In this document: positions 1 to 16,725 of the stretch, in pieces | Layout: every line of letters begins with the position of its first letter | How positions within the stretch are numbered: position 1 is the first letter of the stretch | Origin: Pristionchus mayeri | Lineage: Eukaryota; Nematoda; Chromadorea; Rhabditida; Neodiplogasteridae | Assembly: GCA_036245805.1 (NCBI GenBank) | Contig: BTRK01000003.1 | Location: 21,727,292-21,791,291 of the forward strand | DNA length: 64,000 bases | Direction: 5' to 3' | Translations under genes and position numbers: made by a program | The notes under the pieces: generated by a model | Told to the model about the DNA's origin: nothing | Seen by the model: only the letters and a program-made list of their open reading frames with translations | Database searches by the model: none

Positions 1-543
1 TGTGTCTTCCTCTTCTTCTTCCTTCACTTCTCCCATCATCTCTTTTTATATCTTTCATGTATGTGCATGTATGTGGTTAGGGGGGACTCGATGATCTCTT
101 TTGCCTCCCCTCGACCCCATCGAGTAGGCATTGTCTAGCTAGGGAGGGGAGAAGATAGGTGTTCGTCCTTCCCTCTCCCCCCCCCCCCCCCTCTGCCCAC
201 CTCATTCCCTCCCCCGTCGTTCACACACTAAAAGTTGGTCATAATAGTTCTAATGTCGCTCTCTTACTCATCTTTTGCTCGATTTCTATGCAGGGAATCA
301 CTTGAGCTACTGTAACTATTGGAGAGAGATATTTTGAGAGAGAACATTTCTACCGTATATCCATTATGTTCTTGTCTAATATCCAATAATTGCTATATCT
401 TCTCTAATGAATGGCAAAACTGGACAGTACCGTAATCTATCAGTATTGAAAATGTTAAATGGTTTAGTTATGTGATACATTAACCATGGGGTAGGTGTTC
501 CTCCTAGGCTATAGTACTCGGGAGGTACGGTATCGAGTTGCAG
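1..543. other. Upstream intron of the GDP-fucose synthase gene, no exon seen
   Basis: Pyrimidine-rich then AT-rich sequence with C and CT runs near 175-195. No conserved coding segment could be found. It ends in a TTGCAG acceptor at 538-543 that feeds the last exon of the fucose synthase gene, so it is read as the preceding intron; earlier exons lie outside the window. Confidence 0.5.
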
Positions 544-711
544 GGAGAGGTGCAGTACGATACGTCGAAGGCAGACGGGCAGTACAAGAAGACGGCGTCG
601 AACGACAAACTTCGACGACTGAATTCCTCCTTCGAATTCACTCCCTTCAAGGAAGCTGTGAAAAGATCAGTGGAGTGGTTCGAAGAGAACTACGAGACTG
701 CTAGGAAGTGA
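544..711 (+). CDS. ger-1: GDP-L-fucose synthase (GER/TSTA3 family), last exon, 5' partial
   Basis: The exon opens after a TTGCAG acceptor and gives 55 residues before TGA at 709-711. The peptide has the family's C-terminal signatures: [18 protein letters not shown], then FTPFKEAVK and a final [11 protein letters not shown], which align without gaps to the end of vertebrate TSTA3/GFUS. The enzyme is a cytosolic epimerase-reductase that turns GDP-4-keto-6-deoxymannose into GDP-L-fucose for fucosylation. The NADPH-binding Rossmann part and the catalytic Ser-Tyr-Lys lie upstream of the window, so activity cannot be judged. A GA dinucleotide run follows the stop (709-727). Confidence 0.9.
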   Translation, partial: GEVQYDTSKADGQYKKTASNDKLRRLNSSFEFTPFKEAVKRSVEWFEENYETARK

Positions 712-1078
712 GAGAGAGAGAGAGAGTCTCTCCTGTTCTTCCCTCGAGTACTGTCATCATTCTGTGATTGTGTGTTGTTCTATTAATAATAGCGGTAACT
801 TTCTCCCGATAAATATCGATACTTTCTTTTTCTACAACTTCTTCACGTATAGTTTCTCTTTTTTTTGCTGTAGTCTACTCTCCGGCAAGAGATGACCGCG
901 ATAAGATCAAAGTAGTTTAAGCCCCACCCTAAAAGGAACTCCTCCTCCCTCCTCTTCCCTCCTCACACCATATTCACTCCATCATCGCCACCTATTATGA
1001 ACCAGTATCGCGTATCCGTTCTCGTCTCTACATCTCTCCCTCCCTCTATCCCTTCCCTTATCAGCCCCTCCTCAGAGA
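712..1078. other. Intergenic: 3' UTR of ger-1 and promoter of the next gene
   Basis: GA repeat at 709-727, AT-rich stretch with AATAAT-like sequence near 782-790, then pyrimidine-rich DNA up to the ATG at 1079. No other gene signal seen. Confidence 0.5.
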
Positions 1079-1720
1079 ATGAGAACCCTCCTTCCTCTTC
1101 TGCTCACCCTTCTTCTCTCCCTCGCAGTCCAATCGGATGCTCAGAAAGGGAAGAGGTATACTGTAGCTGAAATTGAATGATATCCTTCCATTTCCTTTCA
1201 GTCCCTCCTCCTCATCAGCGGAGATGTCCACTCGCAAAGGTACTTTAGATTGGGAGGGTACGGTAGGGTATAGGTATCATCAACTGGTATGCAGTACACG
1301 CACTTACCGTTCCGATGCGAAGACGTCCTCAGCTCCATAGGAGACCCCCTCAATCGAGCAGAAAGGTACGGTAGTTCAACGAATACGATTTATCGATTTA
1401 TTGCAGTCGTCCACCCCCGCTTCTCGAGTCGTTCTCGCTAGGTACAGTAGTTCTTGAATACTGTATTCCATCTTGTGACCTACCTTCCGTGATTTAGACG
1501 CGGTCCTACTCCTCCCGCCACTCCCTCCAATTCGGCATCCGCTGAATCCCCTAATCGGGCTGCTCCTGGCATTGTTCCCCCTAAAGGAATCGCGAAACAA
1601 CTCAACCAGGCGAAGTCCGATGGGAATCCATCTCAAACACATTCAGAGTTGATCCACTGCAGATTCCACGAGTTCATGTCACTCGCCCGCTCACTCATGA
1701 AGTCACGAGCTCTCGCGTGA
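1079..1720 (+). CDS. Small predicted secreted protein, unknown function
   Basis: Five exons keep one frame: 1079-1155, 1202-1239, 1295-1365, 1407-1441, 1498-1720 (444 nt, 147 residues, TGA 1718-1720). Residues 1-20 form a clear signal peptide (MRTLLPLLLTLLLSLAVQS). The body is Ser/Pro/Arg-rich with several Arg-Arg and Arg-Lys pairs that could be convertase sites, and the C-terminus carries a short predicted helix. No family was recognised. Introns begin GTATAC, GTACTT, GTACGG and GTACAG, and two carry the TACNGTA motif just inside. Exon 3 is also open in a second frame, so its phase rests on joining to exons 4 and 5. A secreted peptide precursor is possible; function is not assigned. Confidence 0.55.
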
Positions 1721-1942
1721 TCTACAGTGTCCCCACCCCGCATTATCGATTGATCTCTCCCCACATCCTTGTGCTCTGCTATTACCTTGCTGTTTTCCAT
1801 TGCGAGTATTAGAAAGATCGTTTATCGATTTGTACGATTAAAAAATATACACATTTGAAAATGTCGTTGGTTGTGGAGGGTGGTTAACATGAGAGATCAA
1901 TTGAATGGGAGGAGTGAGTACGGGGAGGCAATGGGACACAGT

Positions 1943-2525
<583 letters not shown>

Positions 2526-3637
2526 TCTGAAATAGAGAGCAATCAAAACTTACTCGATATTAAATGCATTAATCACGAAACATAGAATGAAAATGCTCAA
2601 AGAATAATAAAGTTTAAAAAAGAAATCAATAATATATTTAATAAACAAGAATAATTAAGAGAAAATACAAGACTTGTCAAAGCTTGATCCTAAATTAGGC
2701 GGGAGTTTTGGATTAAGCGTGCGCGAGCCGCAACGCGTGGCTCGACTCCTAGCAGGAATAGTACCCCCTCACACAGCCAATCGATACGTAGAAGTAGTGA
2801 GAAATATGAAAAACCATGGAACATCCCCCACAACAACATCAAATGAAGCGAGGAAGCCCCATTTCGAACTCAGGGTCATTCTATTATGAAATATAATATA
2901 AATCCAGATGGTTGCGAAATAGAGCCAGAAACAGGAAAAGACAAGAATTCGCAAGTTAGAAAGCCGAAAATTGAGGCGACACTAGGGAATAGAGCGAAAC
3001 GCTGTAAAAAGAGCACAGTGAAGGAATCGCATGTTGTCAAATGAAGTGGAGGTGGCTGAATCTTGAGGAAAGAGGTGTCACAATCCATAATTTACACTAA
3101 TTACTAGCACCAGGAAACTAGGACTACAGAAAACTGGGAGAAATGGGAAATGAACTGGCGCGACGACGCTAGACGCGATGAGAGACAGCGAGCAGAGAGA
3201 GGCCAGACGGCTAGACGGTTGCAAAGTCCCGCCCACAACAACAACAAAATATGGATACAAACAAATATTTTGACAATTGCAACATAATTACAGATTTTTT
3301 TCTAATGCTTTCATGTGGAAAACAAATCGATAAATCAACCAATCACAGTAATGTAAGAGAGGTAAATAGTGCGGTGTGTCATGACATTGATCGCTTTCGG
3401 CACTTTTCCGCGAGTTGACATATTTTTTGAATTTTTGTGCTCGCGTTTGCGTACGAGCAGTATATAAATCAGCTGAGTTAATATTTTTGTTAATTGCTTT
3501 CAATGATCTGGTTACTATCCTTCATTTCGGGGCGGTGTTGCATTTGACTTCCCACTTATCTTAGATAATATTGTCCACCGTTGTCTCCACGCTTTCTCAC
3601 ATTGTTTCTGTCCTATACATCTCGATTCAGGGTTAAA
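2526..3637. other. Divergent intergenic region between H3.3 and the coiled-coil gene
   Basis: AT-rich for the first 120 bases, then mixed sequence with a GC-rich patch at 2718-2745. It must hold both promoters. Open frames here are short and unlike known proteins. A TTCAG acceptor at 3626-3630 precedes the ATG at 3638 and is a likely trans-splice site. Confidence 0.5.
3626..3630 (+). promoter_or_regulatory. Candidate SL trans-splice acceptor of the coiled-coil gene
   Basis: A TTCAG acceptor lies 7 bases before the first ATG with no coding exon upstream, the usual arrangement for nematode SL1 addition. Confidence 0.4.
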
Positions 3638-6600
3638 ATGCAACGAGACGATTACGCAGACCCCGACAGTGGTCATCCCACTCCAAGAGATGAGTTTAAC
3701 GTCAGTTTATTGCGCTTTTTCAAGTAATTGCCAGTTTGTTCACTGAGATTTCGTTATTTTCAGCCCGAAGAGGCGACAACTTCCACTCCGATTTCCTTCC
3801 GACGAAGACCATCGGGTATTCGTCCCAATTCGTCGATGTCGGATCTCTTCTCTACTCGCGAATCCCCACGACCCTCCAACTCGCACTCGAGTGATTACAG
3901 TAAGTTGAAGATGAACTTATCACTCTCAATTTTTCCATTGAGTCATCGTGAACAGCGTAATCGAATTGACCAGGAAGAATCAGCGGATGGAAGAGGTGAT
4001 CCTTGTTTTGATTACCTTCCATTCTTTTCGAATATTGATCATCGATGTCTGAATTTGTGATCTTTCTCTCTATTTATGCCTATATTTGCAGGAACTTGAT
4101 CAGATCAGGAATCAATCGATGATGAGCGAACAGGAACTGGAGGTGGGCCATCTACTATATTAAGGTTTTCTGTTATCCAGAACTGCTAGTGGATACAGTA
4201 CGCATTATCATTGAATTAGTGAGCCTCAATTGCTTTATCAGTTCATAGAAATGTTGATTTGAGACGAGCAAGGCGAGAATAGCCGAGTTGGAGGAACAAG
4301 CGAGATATTTCACCTGGGCTGGACCTACTTTCGATCTCCGATCAGATGGAATCAAGGTTTGCCAGGAAAATGTCGGAGGTTATGGGAAATCTCATTTCAT
4401 CCGTGACCATATAACGAATTAGTATTACGCTGAAATCTATAATTTAGGAGGAGGCAACCTCCTCGATTTTCAACGGAGATGAGAAGTGGAGAGAACAAGA
4501 GGAGAAATGGATGGAAGGACGAGAAGAAATGAAGAAGAAGGAAGAAATGGAAGAAAAATTGAAAGAGGAATTAGATAATGAGAGGAGGAGGGTCGATGAG
4601 ATGAAGGAGTGGCAGCTCAAGTGTGAGGTGAGATACCGTGGAAGCAGCATACGCTTGCCCTATCGAATACATTGTGTATCTAAAGAGATATGACAGTCTG
4701 GTTTCCATCTATCACTTAATGGATGCATTGCAGAGGATGGAAGCAGAGAAGGAAGAGAATGAGATCAAAATGAGGAGTGACGTGGAGAGCATCGAGGAAC
4801 TACTGAAGGAGAAAGAAGAGGAGATCGAGATGCTCAAGGAGAAGTCAGTTTATCTTCTTTTAAATCTGTAAAAAAATTCATATATAATTAAGAATTTGTT
4901 CTGCATTTTGTACATGATTCTTTATCGTTGAATCAACATGATCCTTATTCTATATATATTTTGAGTTTACACTAAATATATTTTTGAAATGAGAGGCAGG
5001 ATGTACTATACTGTAATGGTGGATTGCAGATTGAGGGAGTGGGATCGTGACTCCTTCTCTGATAGTGCGAGTATTCGAGCTGCAGAGAGAGAAGTGAAGG
5101 AAAGGAGGAGGACCATTCACGATGAGACGATGAATGAAGAGGAAGTGGAAGAAGCGAATAGGAGAATGATGATCGACAATATGAGAAGAAGGAATAAAGA
5201 ATTGGAGGAAGAAGTGAAGAAGAGGGAGAAGGAAATGGAGGAACTCAGAGTGAGCACCGAAGAGGAGAAGAAAAAGATCAGAGAGGTACGGTACTCAATT
5301 ATCGAGTTGTATGAGGGGAACCACCACATTGATCCTTGATAACTGCACTAATACTTGCCTAATTGTAAGATTGGCGGTAGGAAAGGTCTAGAGAAGCTGT
5401 ATGTATATGTGTGGCATTATGCGGAATTAGGAAATTACCATTTTATTCATAGTATTGGGGTGTCCGGAAAGTTCGTATAATTTTTTGTATTTATTTTTTA
5501 TTCAATGCTTTACAATTCTCAGTGACCAATGTATGCCCCCTTCTTTTTCACTACCTCCCTCCAGCGATTGGGCAGGGTCTCGATTCCTCTCTTCCAGAAA
5601 GCGGGTTTCTTCGAGACCACCCAGTTCACGAAAGCCCTCACAACTTCATCTCGATTCTTGAACTTCTTTCCCTTGCAGAAGTCAGAGAGATAGCGGAAGC
5701 AGTGGTAGTCGCATGGGGAGAGATCCGGGGAATACGGTGGATGGGGAATCCTCTCGATCTTCAGCTCGTCCATTTTCTTCTGGTTCATCTTCGCTCGATG
5801 TGGGCGAGCATTGTCCATCAGAAGAAGAATTTTGCCCTGGTTCAGGAGTCTGTGAGGGACTCTGATCGCGACATCTTCCAGTTGTTCAGAGAAGAGGTCG
5901 GCATTGATGCTGGTGCCAGGGGCGAGGATCTCCCAGTAGATGGGACCGAGCACTGAGAAGAAGAAGCAGAGGAGTTCCTTCTTTCCGTGCTCTTCCTTCT
6001 TCGGGACAGGCGTGGGCTTCTCATCTGCATCCACCCATTGCAGTCTCCTCACAGGGTTATCGTACGTGATCCACTTCTCATCTGTAGCGATGATGGAATT
6101 GACCAATCGAAGATTGGATCTACGATGGAGTAATTCCCGACAGACTTGAACACGATTTTTCAGCTGTTCGGGGGAGAGGTCATGGGGAATCACTTGTGGG
6201 AGTTTCGGCTTCTTCCCAGATCGATGGAGGATATCGGACACCGTTGATCTGGGAGTACCAGTATCCTTCTTCAACTCACGCACACTGGCCATGGGCTTGC
6301 GCTTCAGTGTGCGGAGAACGAGAGGCTGATCGAGGGAGGGAGGGCGTCCAGAGCGGGGTTGATCATCGAGACCAAACTCCCCTTTCTTGAAGCGAGAGAA
6401 CCACTTATAGCAGAAGGGTATGGAGGGGGCGTCAGCTCCTTCCGACTGGGTCAGACGGATCGGCCAAGACGGTAGTAATGAAGTAAAACTGCTCGGAGGT
6501 AGAGATGGGAGTGCCATCGCAAGAATCAATGTAGCAACTAGGAGACTGATTAAATCCTCTCACTACTCAACGTCAGAATGATGCAATACATTGTTGACAA

Positions 6601-9600
6601 ACAGATTGTTGACTTTTTTCCGAAGCATTATACGAACTTTCCGGACACCCCAATAGTTGATGTATTTTTTGCAGAGGATGGAGGAAGGGAAGGAGGACGT
6701 GATGAAGAGAGCCAATTCATTCGTGGAGAGGAACAAGGCGATAGTGAAGGAGAAGGAAGAGGAGATGAATGAAGAAATGAGGAGAATGGAGAAGGAAATG
6801 GAAGATGTGAAGGAAGAATTGAAGAGGAAAGAGAAGCAGACGGTTAGTGAATACTCTGCAAGTGGTCCTTTACACATACATGGACAAGGATTACGGCTGG
6901 TTATCTAAATCTGGGAGGGTGCCAACTAGTTCAGCCACAAAACCGGCAGTGTATGCAGAAGCTGGTACCCTAAAGTAGGATGGGGTCTATCCGAAAACCG
7001 GGAGAGTCTTGCTGCTAGCAGCAATGCTGCCCACGTTTGCCTTTACAGATATTTTTGTTTTTTTGTAGGAGAGAGTTTCTTACTGTATATACACATATTT
7101 TTGTAACTCTGTAGGAGAGAATTTCACACTGTTTAACCTATCGTATTAAATATCTATTAACATACTCTTGTCTTTCAGGAGAAACTAGAGAAGGAAATGA
7201 GTGAAGTGAGAAGAAGATTGGAGGAGAGTGTACTGGTGATGAAGGGAATGGATGTGGAGAAGAGAAAGATGGAAGTGGAAGGAGAGAAGAATGAGAAGGA
7301 GATCAAGGAACTCACGGAGAAGTTCGTTTTAGTTTATTCCACTCCATTCTACGTCTTCAATAGTCATGGTCGCACACTTAGAAAAATATGATTGTGCTTT
7401 GAAGGGATGAAGTAGTGCTTTATTGTAGATTGGGAGAGGTACAACAATCTCTGGATGTTGCCAAAATCGAAGGCCTACGAATTGTCGATCTCGAAGGGAA
7501 AATAAGGGAGTTGGAACAGAAGAATGCGGTTGCTGACGAAGCAGCGAGAGATGCGACCAAGCAGTATCAGGTGTTCTTTTTAAACCAATGATCTTAGCCA
7601 ATCGGTAATTTACTGCAGGATTTGAAGTTGATGAGGGAAGAAGAAAAGGCGGAAGCTCTCGAAGTGAAGAAGAAGGTTAGAAAGGGGCGACTTTGCATAA
7701 ATTCATCGGCTGATTTGAGATTGATGAACAAAAATCGATGCTTGAATCGATGAAGAAAGTGAATGAAGAATTGGAAGAGAAGAGAAAGGAGAGTGTGGAA
7801 AAAGCAGAGGAATTGAGAATGAAGATGGAGGAAGAAGGGAGGATGCATGAGGTACGAGGGAAGGAGAGGGTTACGGTAGATGAATGGATGAGATGGTAAA
7901 GATGCTCTTTGAAGGAGAAAGAAGAAGAGATGAAGGAAGGGTTGAGGAAGAAGGAGAAGGAAGTGGAGGATGTGGCTGAAGAAGTGAAGAGGGGAGAGAA
8001 AGAGATGGTAAGTGGATATTCAACATCCTTGAGACCCATGTGACGTTGGAGAGCATTGTCTCTAAATTTATTTATACGTTCATTTGCATCCTCAGCAACT
8101 ATGCTTTTTTTGCTTCTCATGTATTGGATAAGGTTAAAAATAGGGTGCGTGGTGAATCCAAATAATTCTGGATATGATTCTGCACTCTCTCAATTCGTTT
8201 TCTACTTTCCTGGTTTATGCCATCCTTTCTGCTTTCTCATATTCTGAAAAAAATCTACTGAAAAAGGTTTTAGAATCACTGCCATATTTTAAATTCTATG
8301 TAAACCGATCAATTAATCCTTTTTAGGTCGAGATGAAGAATGAGATGAATGAAATGGGAAGGAGAGTGGAAGAGAAGGAGAAGAGAATGAAGGGAATGGA
8401 AGAGGAGAAGAGGCAAATGGAAGTGGAGAAAGAGAGGAACGAGAAGGAGATCCACCATCTCACAGAGAAGTATCTTTCACTCTATTTTTGCTTATTTTGT
8501 TGTTGTTGAAATTTTCCAATTCTTTGCAAGTCCTGTTCTCACACTCATTTTCATGATAGAAAATGATGACTATTTATGTTTATACCTAATGAAGAAATGT
8601 GATTAATTGCAGAGTGAGGGAACTGCAACAATCCCTGGATGGTGCCAGAAGCGAAGGCGGTCGAATTCTCGATCTCGAAGGGAAGATCAGGGAATTGGAA
8701 CAGAAGAATACGGTAGCAGAAGCAGCAGCAAAAGATGCGACCAAGCACTACCAGGTGAGATTGCATCGATCGATTCAATCAGTCAATAATTGATAAAGGA
8801 TTTGAAGTCGATCAGGGAAGAGGAAATGGCTGAGACACTCGAATGGAAAACAAAGGTTTTGGAGTGGCAATTTAAGTTTGACTTTATCGATTGGTTTGAG
8901 GTTCATGATCAGAAATCCATTATCGAATCTCTGAAGAGAACGAATGAAGAATTGGAAGAGAAGAGGAAGGAGAGTGTGAAGACAACAGAGGAATTGAGAA
9001 TGAAGAGGGAGGAGGAGGGGAGGAGGATTAGTGAGGTACGAGGGGAATGGAGTGAATGATATGGGATGAATGATTGTGTGCAGATAGGACAGTATTTAAT
9101 TGTTCATAATTAATTATTTGAGATGGATGAATTAAGAAGAGATTTGGAGAGAAGAAGAGAGAAGCAGAGGAGGATAGAAGATGAGTTGGAGATTGCTAGA
9201 AAGGTATGGATTGTAGATCAATGCTCCATCATCGATCCATTCAGATGACTGAAGAAGCAAATCGAGACGTGAGAAGACTGAAGGATGAGATGAAGAAGGA
9301 GAAGGAAGAGAATGAGAAGGCGAAGGAGAATGAGGAAAGGAGAATGGAATGGATGAATAAGGAATTGAGAGACAGTGAAGAACTGAAGGAGAAGATAGAG
9401 AAGGAGAAGGAGGAATCGGTTAGTCGGGGGAAGAAATCGATGATCTGGTTTAATAATCGACTGAATAGGAGCAGCGAGTGAAGGAGGCGTTGACTGAAGT
9501 CTCCCGATATCATGACCTCTATCGGGATCTCAACACACAATACGTCGACTTCCAGGTAGGCAAGTTCTTCCCTTAGAAGTATATCGGTGAAATTAAGAAC

Positions 9601-11984
9601 GAAGCACGACATCAATACGCGACTGACTTAGCGGAGAAGGAGGAGGAATTGTATGCGATGAGGGAGCGATTGGCCGAGTTGGAGAACTACCCAGGTACTA
9701 GAATACTTCAGTACGGTATCATGAAGGAATACTGTAGGCAGAGTTGTATCCGTCGACGGTCGATACACAGATAGTAGATCAATATTCGACCTGCTTCCAG
9801 CTCAAATCAAGGATGCCTTAATCGAGTCTACGGTAAGCCGATATTGAATTGATCAGTTATCGAATCAGTTATCGATCCCTTTAAAACAGGATGGAGATGT
9901 GAGGAGAGGAGTGGAATCGTGCAAGAGGATGATGATCAGAGGAGAGATAGAGACTCCCTCCAATCTGCATCTTCTCGTAGAGAGTCTCCAATCTATCGAG
10001 GCCAGTCCATATCACTTCTCTCCTTTATAGGCAATATCTAATTAGAACAATTTTAGATGAAAACGCTAATTTACCAAGAGCACGTAGATTTCCTTGCTGG
10101 AATATTCAAGAAGATGGACGAGCAGGAAGGGACTGAGGCACAGGTTTGTGTTTCCCTCCACGGTCATTCAAATATGTGTTTGCTGATGGAAAATGTTTGG
10201 CGACTTCGTTAATTGCGATACTCGTTGCGTGTAATACTATGCTTTCACTAATTCCCAGATGTCTTCGATCGCTGGAGAAGTGGAAGAGGAGCTGATCCGA
10301 CTAGAGAGGGAATGGAAGAAGATGGAGAAGAAGATGATGGAGAACTCGGAGAGATTGAGAAGGAGTGAAGAGGAGAGAAGGAGGATGGAAGAGGAAGTGA
10401 TAAGGGCAGATGATGGAAGGAAGAAGACTCAGAATGATATGAAGTGAGTTGAGATCATTCAACCAGATATTCGACATTCCCTTCTTCGTTGCAGGGAGTT
10501 ACGAGCTAATCTGGTGAGAATTGCTACTGAGAAGGAGGAAATGACGAAAGCAGCTCGTGAATTCGGAGAGTTGCACGACGTGAGTACTGTAAGAGTACGG
10601 TAGAAGGGGAAGGGGGTGAGGGGGGGGGGGGGGGTGGTGAATATGTCACAGTTATGATTTTACTCATCTCACATAGTGGTCGAAAAGTAGGTCTAGAATG
10701 ACGAAACGTGCCCGGATTTTGGAGTTGGAACCAGTGCAAAAGTAGAAAACGTATCCGTTTTTAGTGATTTTTTGTTAAAGAGCGCGAAAACGTACCCATT
10801 TTCAACGGTTTCATATAAAATTTTAGAAACGTAATCATATCCTATATATTTTTTCGATCACTGATCTCACATCAATCTCTCTCCTCTTGCAGAAGCGTTC
10901 TCAGGAGTTGAAGGACGCGGACGAAGAATTGGAGGAATTGAAGGAGCAATACTTCCAATTGGTAATTGGACCAGCAACTATTACATTTATCATGCACCTG
11001 ATTTTTTTGTAATTCAATTAGCCTAATGGCATCAAAATGAGATTGTGATTGGCAGGAGGAAGAGAAGGAGGAGGAAATGAGGAAGATGAACGAAGAATTG
11101 AATGAACTGGATGAGAAATTGAAAGTGGAGATGAAGAAGAACTCGGATCTATCGAGGAAATGTGAGTGGATTACGAGGATGGAGACGGAATATCACCATA
11201 TATTTTGATATATCAAATTGAGTGCGTGCATTGCACCGATCATATAGTGATTAAATTGTAACCGATTAGTATATCAGTTCTTCCAATTTATTCCATCACG
11301 CTCTCCCCCTCTCCAGTTACAATTAGATTCTCTTCCAGTGGCTGATGAGACGTCGACGGTGCGAAATCTGAGGGAAGAATTGAGTGCGAAGAAGAAGGGA
11401 ATTGACAGATTGAGATCGTGAATTGAATGAGTCTATGCCATGTTAAACAGAATAGACAAGCCAATCAAAAATTGGTTTAGCATTTTTCTTTTATAAATAT
11501 TTTGCTCAACAGTAAATTAGCTGATCTCAGGGCAAAAGAGAAACTGAAGAAGCTCCTTTATGAGATGATGGAAGGAATGGATGAACACTTCAAGGTGTAC
11601 ACTAAAGTGAAAGCAAGGGGAGAACGAAGACAGGTGAGAGGGACATTAGGAGAGTTGGAATGAAAGGGGAAGATGAGATAGGATGAAGTCGACGTGGATG
11701 GAGTAGGGATGAGTTGCCCTGCTCTTTGAGGCATTGATCAATCACACTCTGCATGAGATTGAGAAGACGAGGAGACTCATCGGGGACAATCGAATAGGGA
11801 AGAATCTGGAGGAGTTGGAAGAGGTGAAGGAAGTGGAGGGAGAGAAGGGGATTGATCTTTGATCTCTCAGACAATCCATCATTCGATTGACAAGTTCCTG
11901 GCTGAGGAAGTGGCAGAGGGGAAGGAGGGAGAGAAGATCAGAGATCACTTCGCTGCCCTCACTCTAGACAAGGAGAATTGGTAG
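3638..11984 (+). CDS. Large coiled-coil protein, about 1224 aa, unknown family
   Basis: Exons: 3638-3700, 3764-3899, 3943-3995, 4092-4142, 4264-4356, 4448-4627, 4734-4843, 5030-5285, 6675-6842, 7179-7321, 7429-7570, 7619-7675, 7720-7851, 7915-8007, 8327-8469, 8613-8754, 8799-8855, 8901-9035, 9123-9203, 9245-9418, 9469-9555, 9598-9694, 9801-9832, 9890-10000, 10057-10143, 10259-10443, 10495-10579, 10893-10961, 11056-11161, 11339-11417, 11513-11633, 11731-11823, 11871-11984 (3675 nt). The first 80 or so residues are a Ser/Thr/Pro-rich head with SFRRRPSG; nearly all the rest is Glu/Lys/Arg/Met heptad-repeat helix, so an elongated cytoskeletal or scaffold protein is likely. I do not recognise the family. 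Exons 9-13 and 14-18 are a tandem internal duplication. A mariner sits in the intron after exon 8. The junctions after exons 22 and 24 (the latter a GC donor) are the least certain. Confidence 0.75.
5455..6653 (-). mobile_element. Mariner transposon in an intron of the coiled-coil gene
   Basis: A 1199-bp element flanked by the TA target duplication (5453-5454 and 6654-6655). Both ends carry the same inverted repeat, beginning TTGGGGTGTCCGGAAAGTTC and matching for about 27 bases. It encodes a mariner transposase on the minus strand, opposite to the host gene, and lies wholly inside the intron between 5285 and 6675. Near-perfect ends suggest a recent insertion. Confidence 0.95.
5519..6529 (-). 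pseudogene. Mariner transposase, N-terminus probably frameshifted
   Basis: Open frame of 336 codons. The DDD catalytic triad is intact: TDEKW (Asp150), LMDNARPH (Asp239) and YSPDLSPCDYH (Asp274), with 34 residues between the last two Asp, which defines the mariner D,D34D class. The linker motif WFSRFKKGEFGLDDQPRSGRP is also typical. The first 40 or so residues do not read as the expected paired helix-turn-helix DNA-binding domain. A helix-like segment (RAVLLHYYRLGRSV) appears in another frame over about 6435-6495, so a frameshift in the DNA-binding part is likely and the copy may be inactive. An intact alternative start cannot be excluded. Confidence 0.8.
6675..9035 (+). repeat. Tandem duplication of a five-exon block in the coiled-coil gene
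   Basis: Exons 10/15 are 143 nt each, 11/16 are 142 nt each, 12/17 are 57 nt each, and 13/18 are 132 and 135 nt. Each pair has the same phase and a similar peptide, for example DLEGKIRELEQKN in 11 and 16 and NEELEEKRKESV in 13 and 18. Exon 14 matches the second half of exon 9. The unit therefore spans about 6675-7851 and 7915-9035. Confidence 0.85.
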
Positions 11985-12521
11985 GAGAGAATAGAAGACT
12001 TGTTGTTAGCACTCACCACTAGTACATGTACAGTACTTATCGATTCAAACATATCCTGTGTATACGCGTATGAATGCATTGTTTGCATTTTCCAGGTGAT
12101 AAAAACAATTTATCGAATCGATAGTTTCGATTGGCACTGAGAGGGGAAGAGTAACACTGATTGGAGCTGGAATTTGAATCACAGAGGGAGGGTGAAGAAG
12201 AGTGAGAAATCGGTGAATTCCCTGAATGGACGAAAAGTGAACATAACAGATACATATTAAGGGGAGAATGGGAGGCCAACGAATCATCGGGAATACGGTA
12301 GAACGAGCATATATTATCGATCTACATTCTGCGCGGGAAAAGACCGGGACTAGTATTAGAATCTAATTAGCAATACTTCGTTCGTGGGTCTCGTATCCGA
12401 TATCTCGATTGGCTTTTGACAGATGCCTATTCCAAGAGAGGGGAAGGAGGTACTCGTAATAGGAATGAGAGAGCAAAGGGGTCAGTTCATAGAAGCAACG
12501 GGAGAAGAATGAGAGAGACAA
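11985..12521. other. Convergent 3' ends of the coiled-coil and nuclear receptor genes
   Basis: No conserved coding sequence seen. Short TACGGTA/TACAGTA motifs occur near 12028 and 12295. Confidence 0.45.

Positions 12522-16725
<4,204 letters not shown>

Noticed and set aside
5522..5956. 144-codon plus-strand open frame
   Set aside because: Antisense shadow of the mariner transposase.
9731..9838. Extra exon of the coiled-coil gene reading ELYPSTVDTQIV
   Set aside because: No donor keeps it in frame with the next exon; joining 9694 directly to 9801 does.
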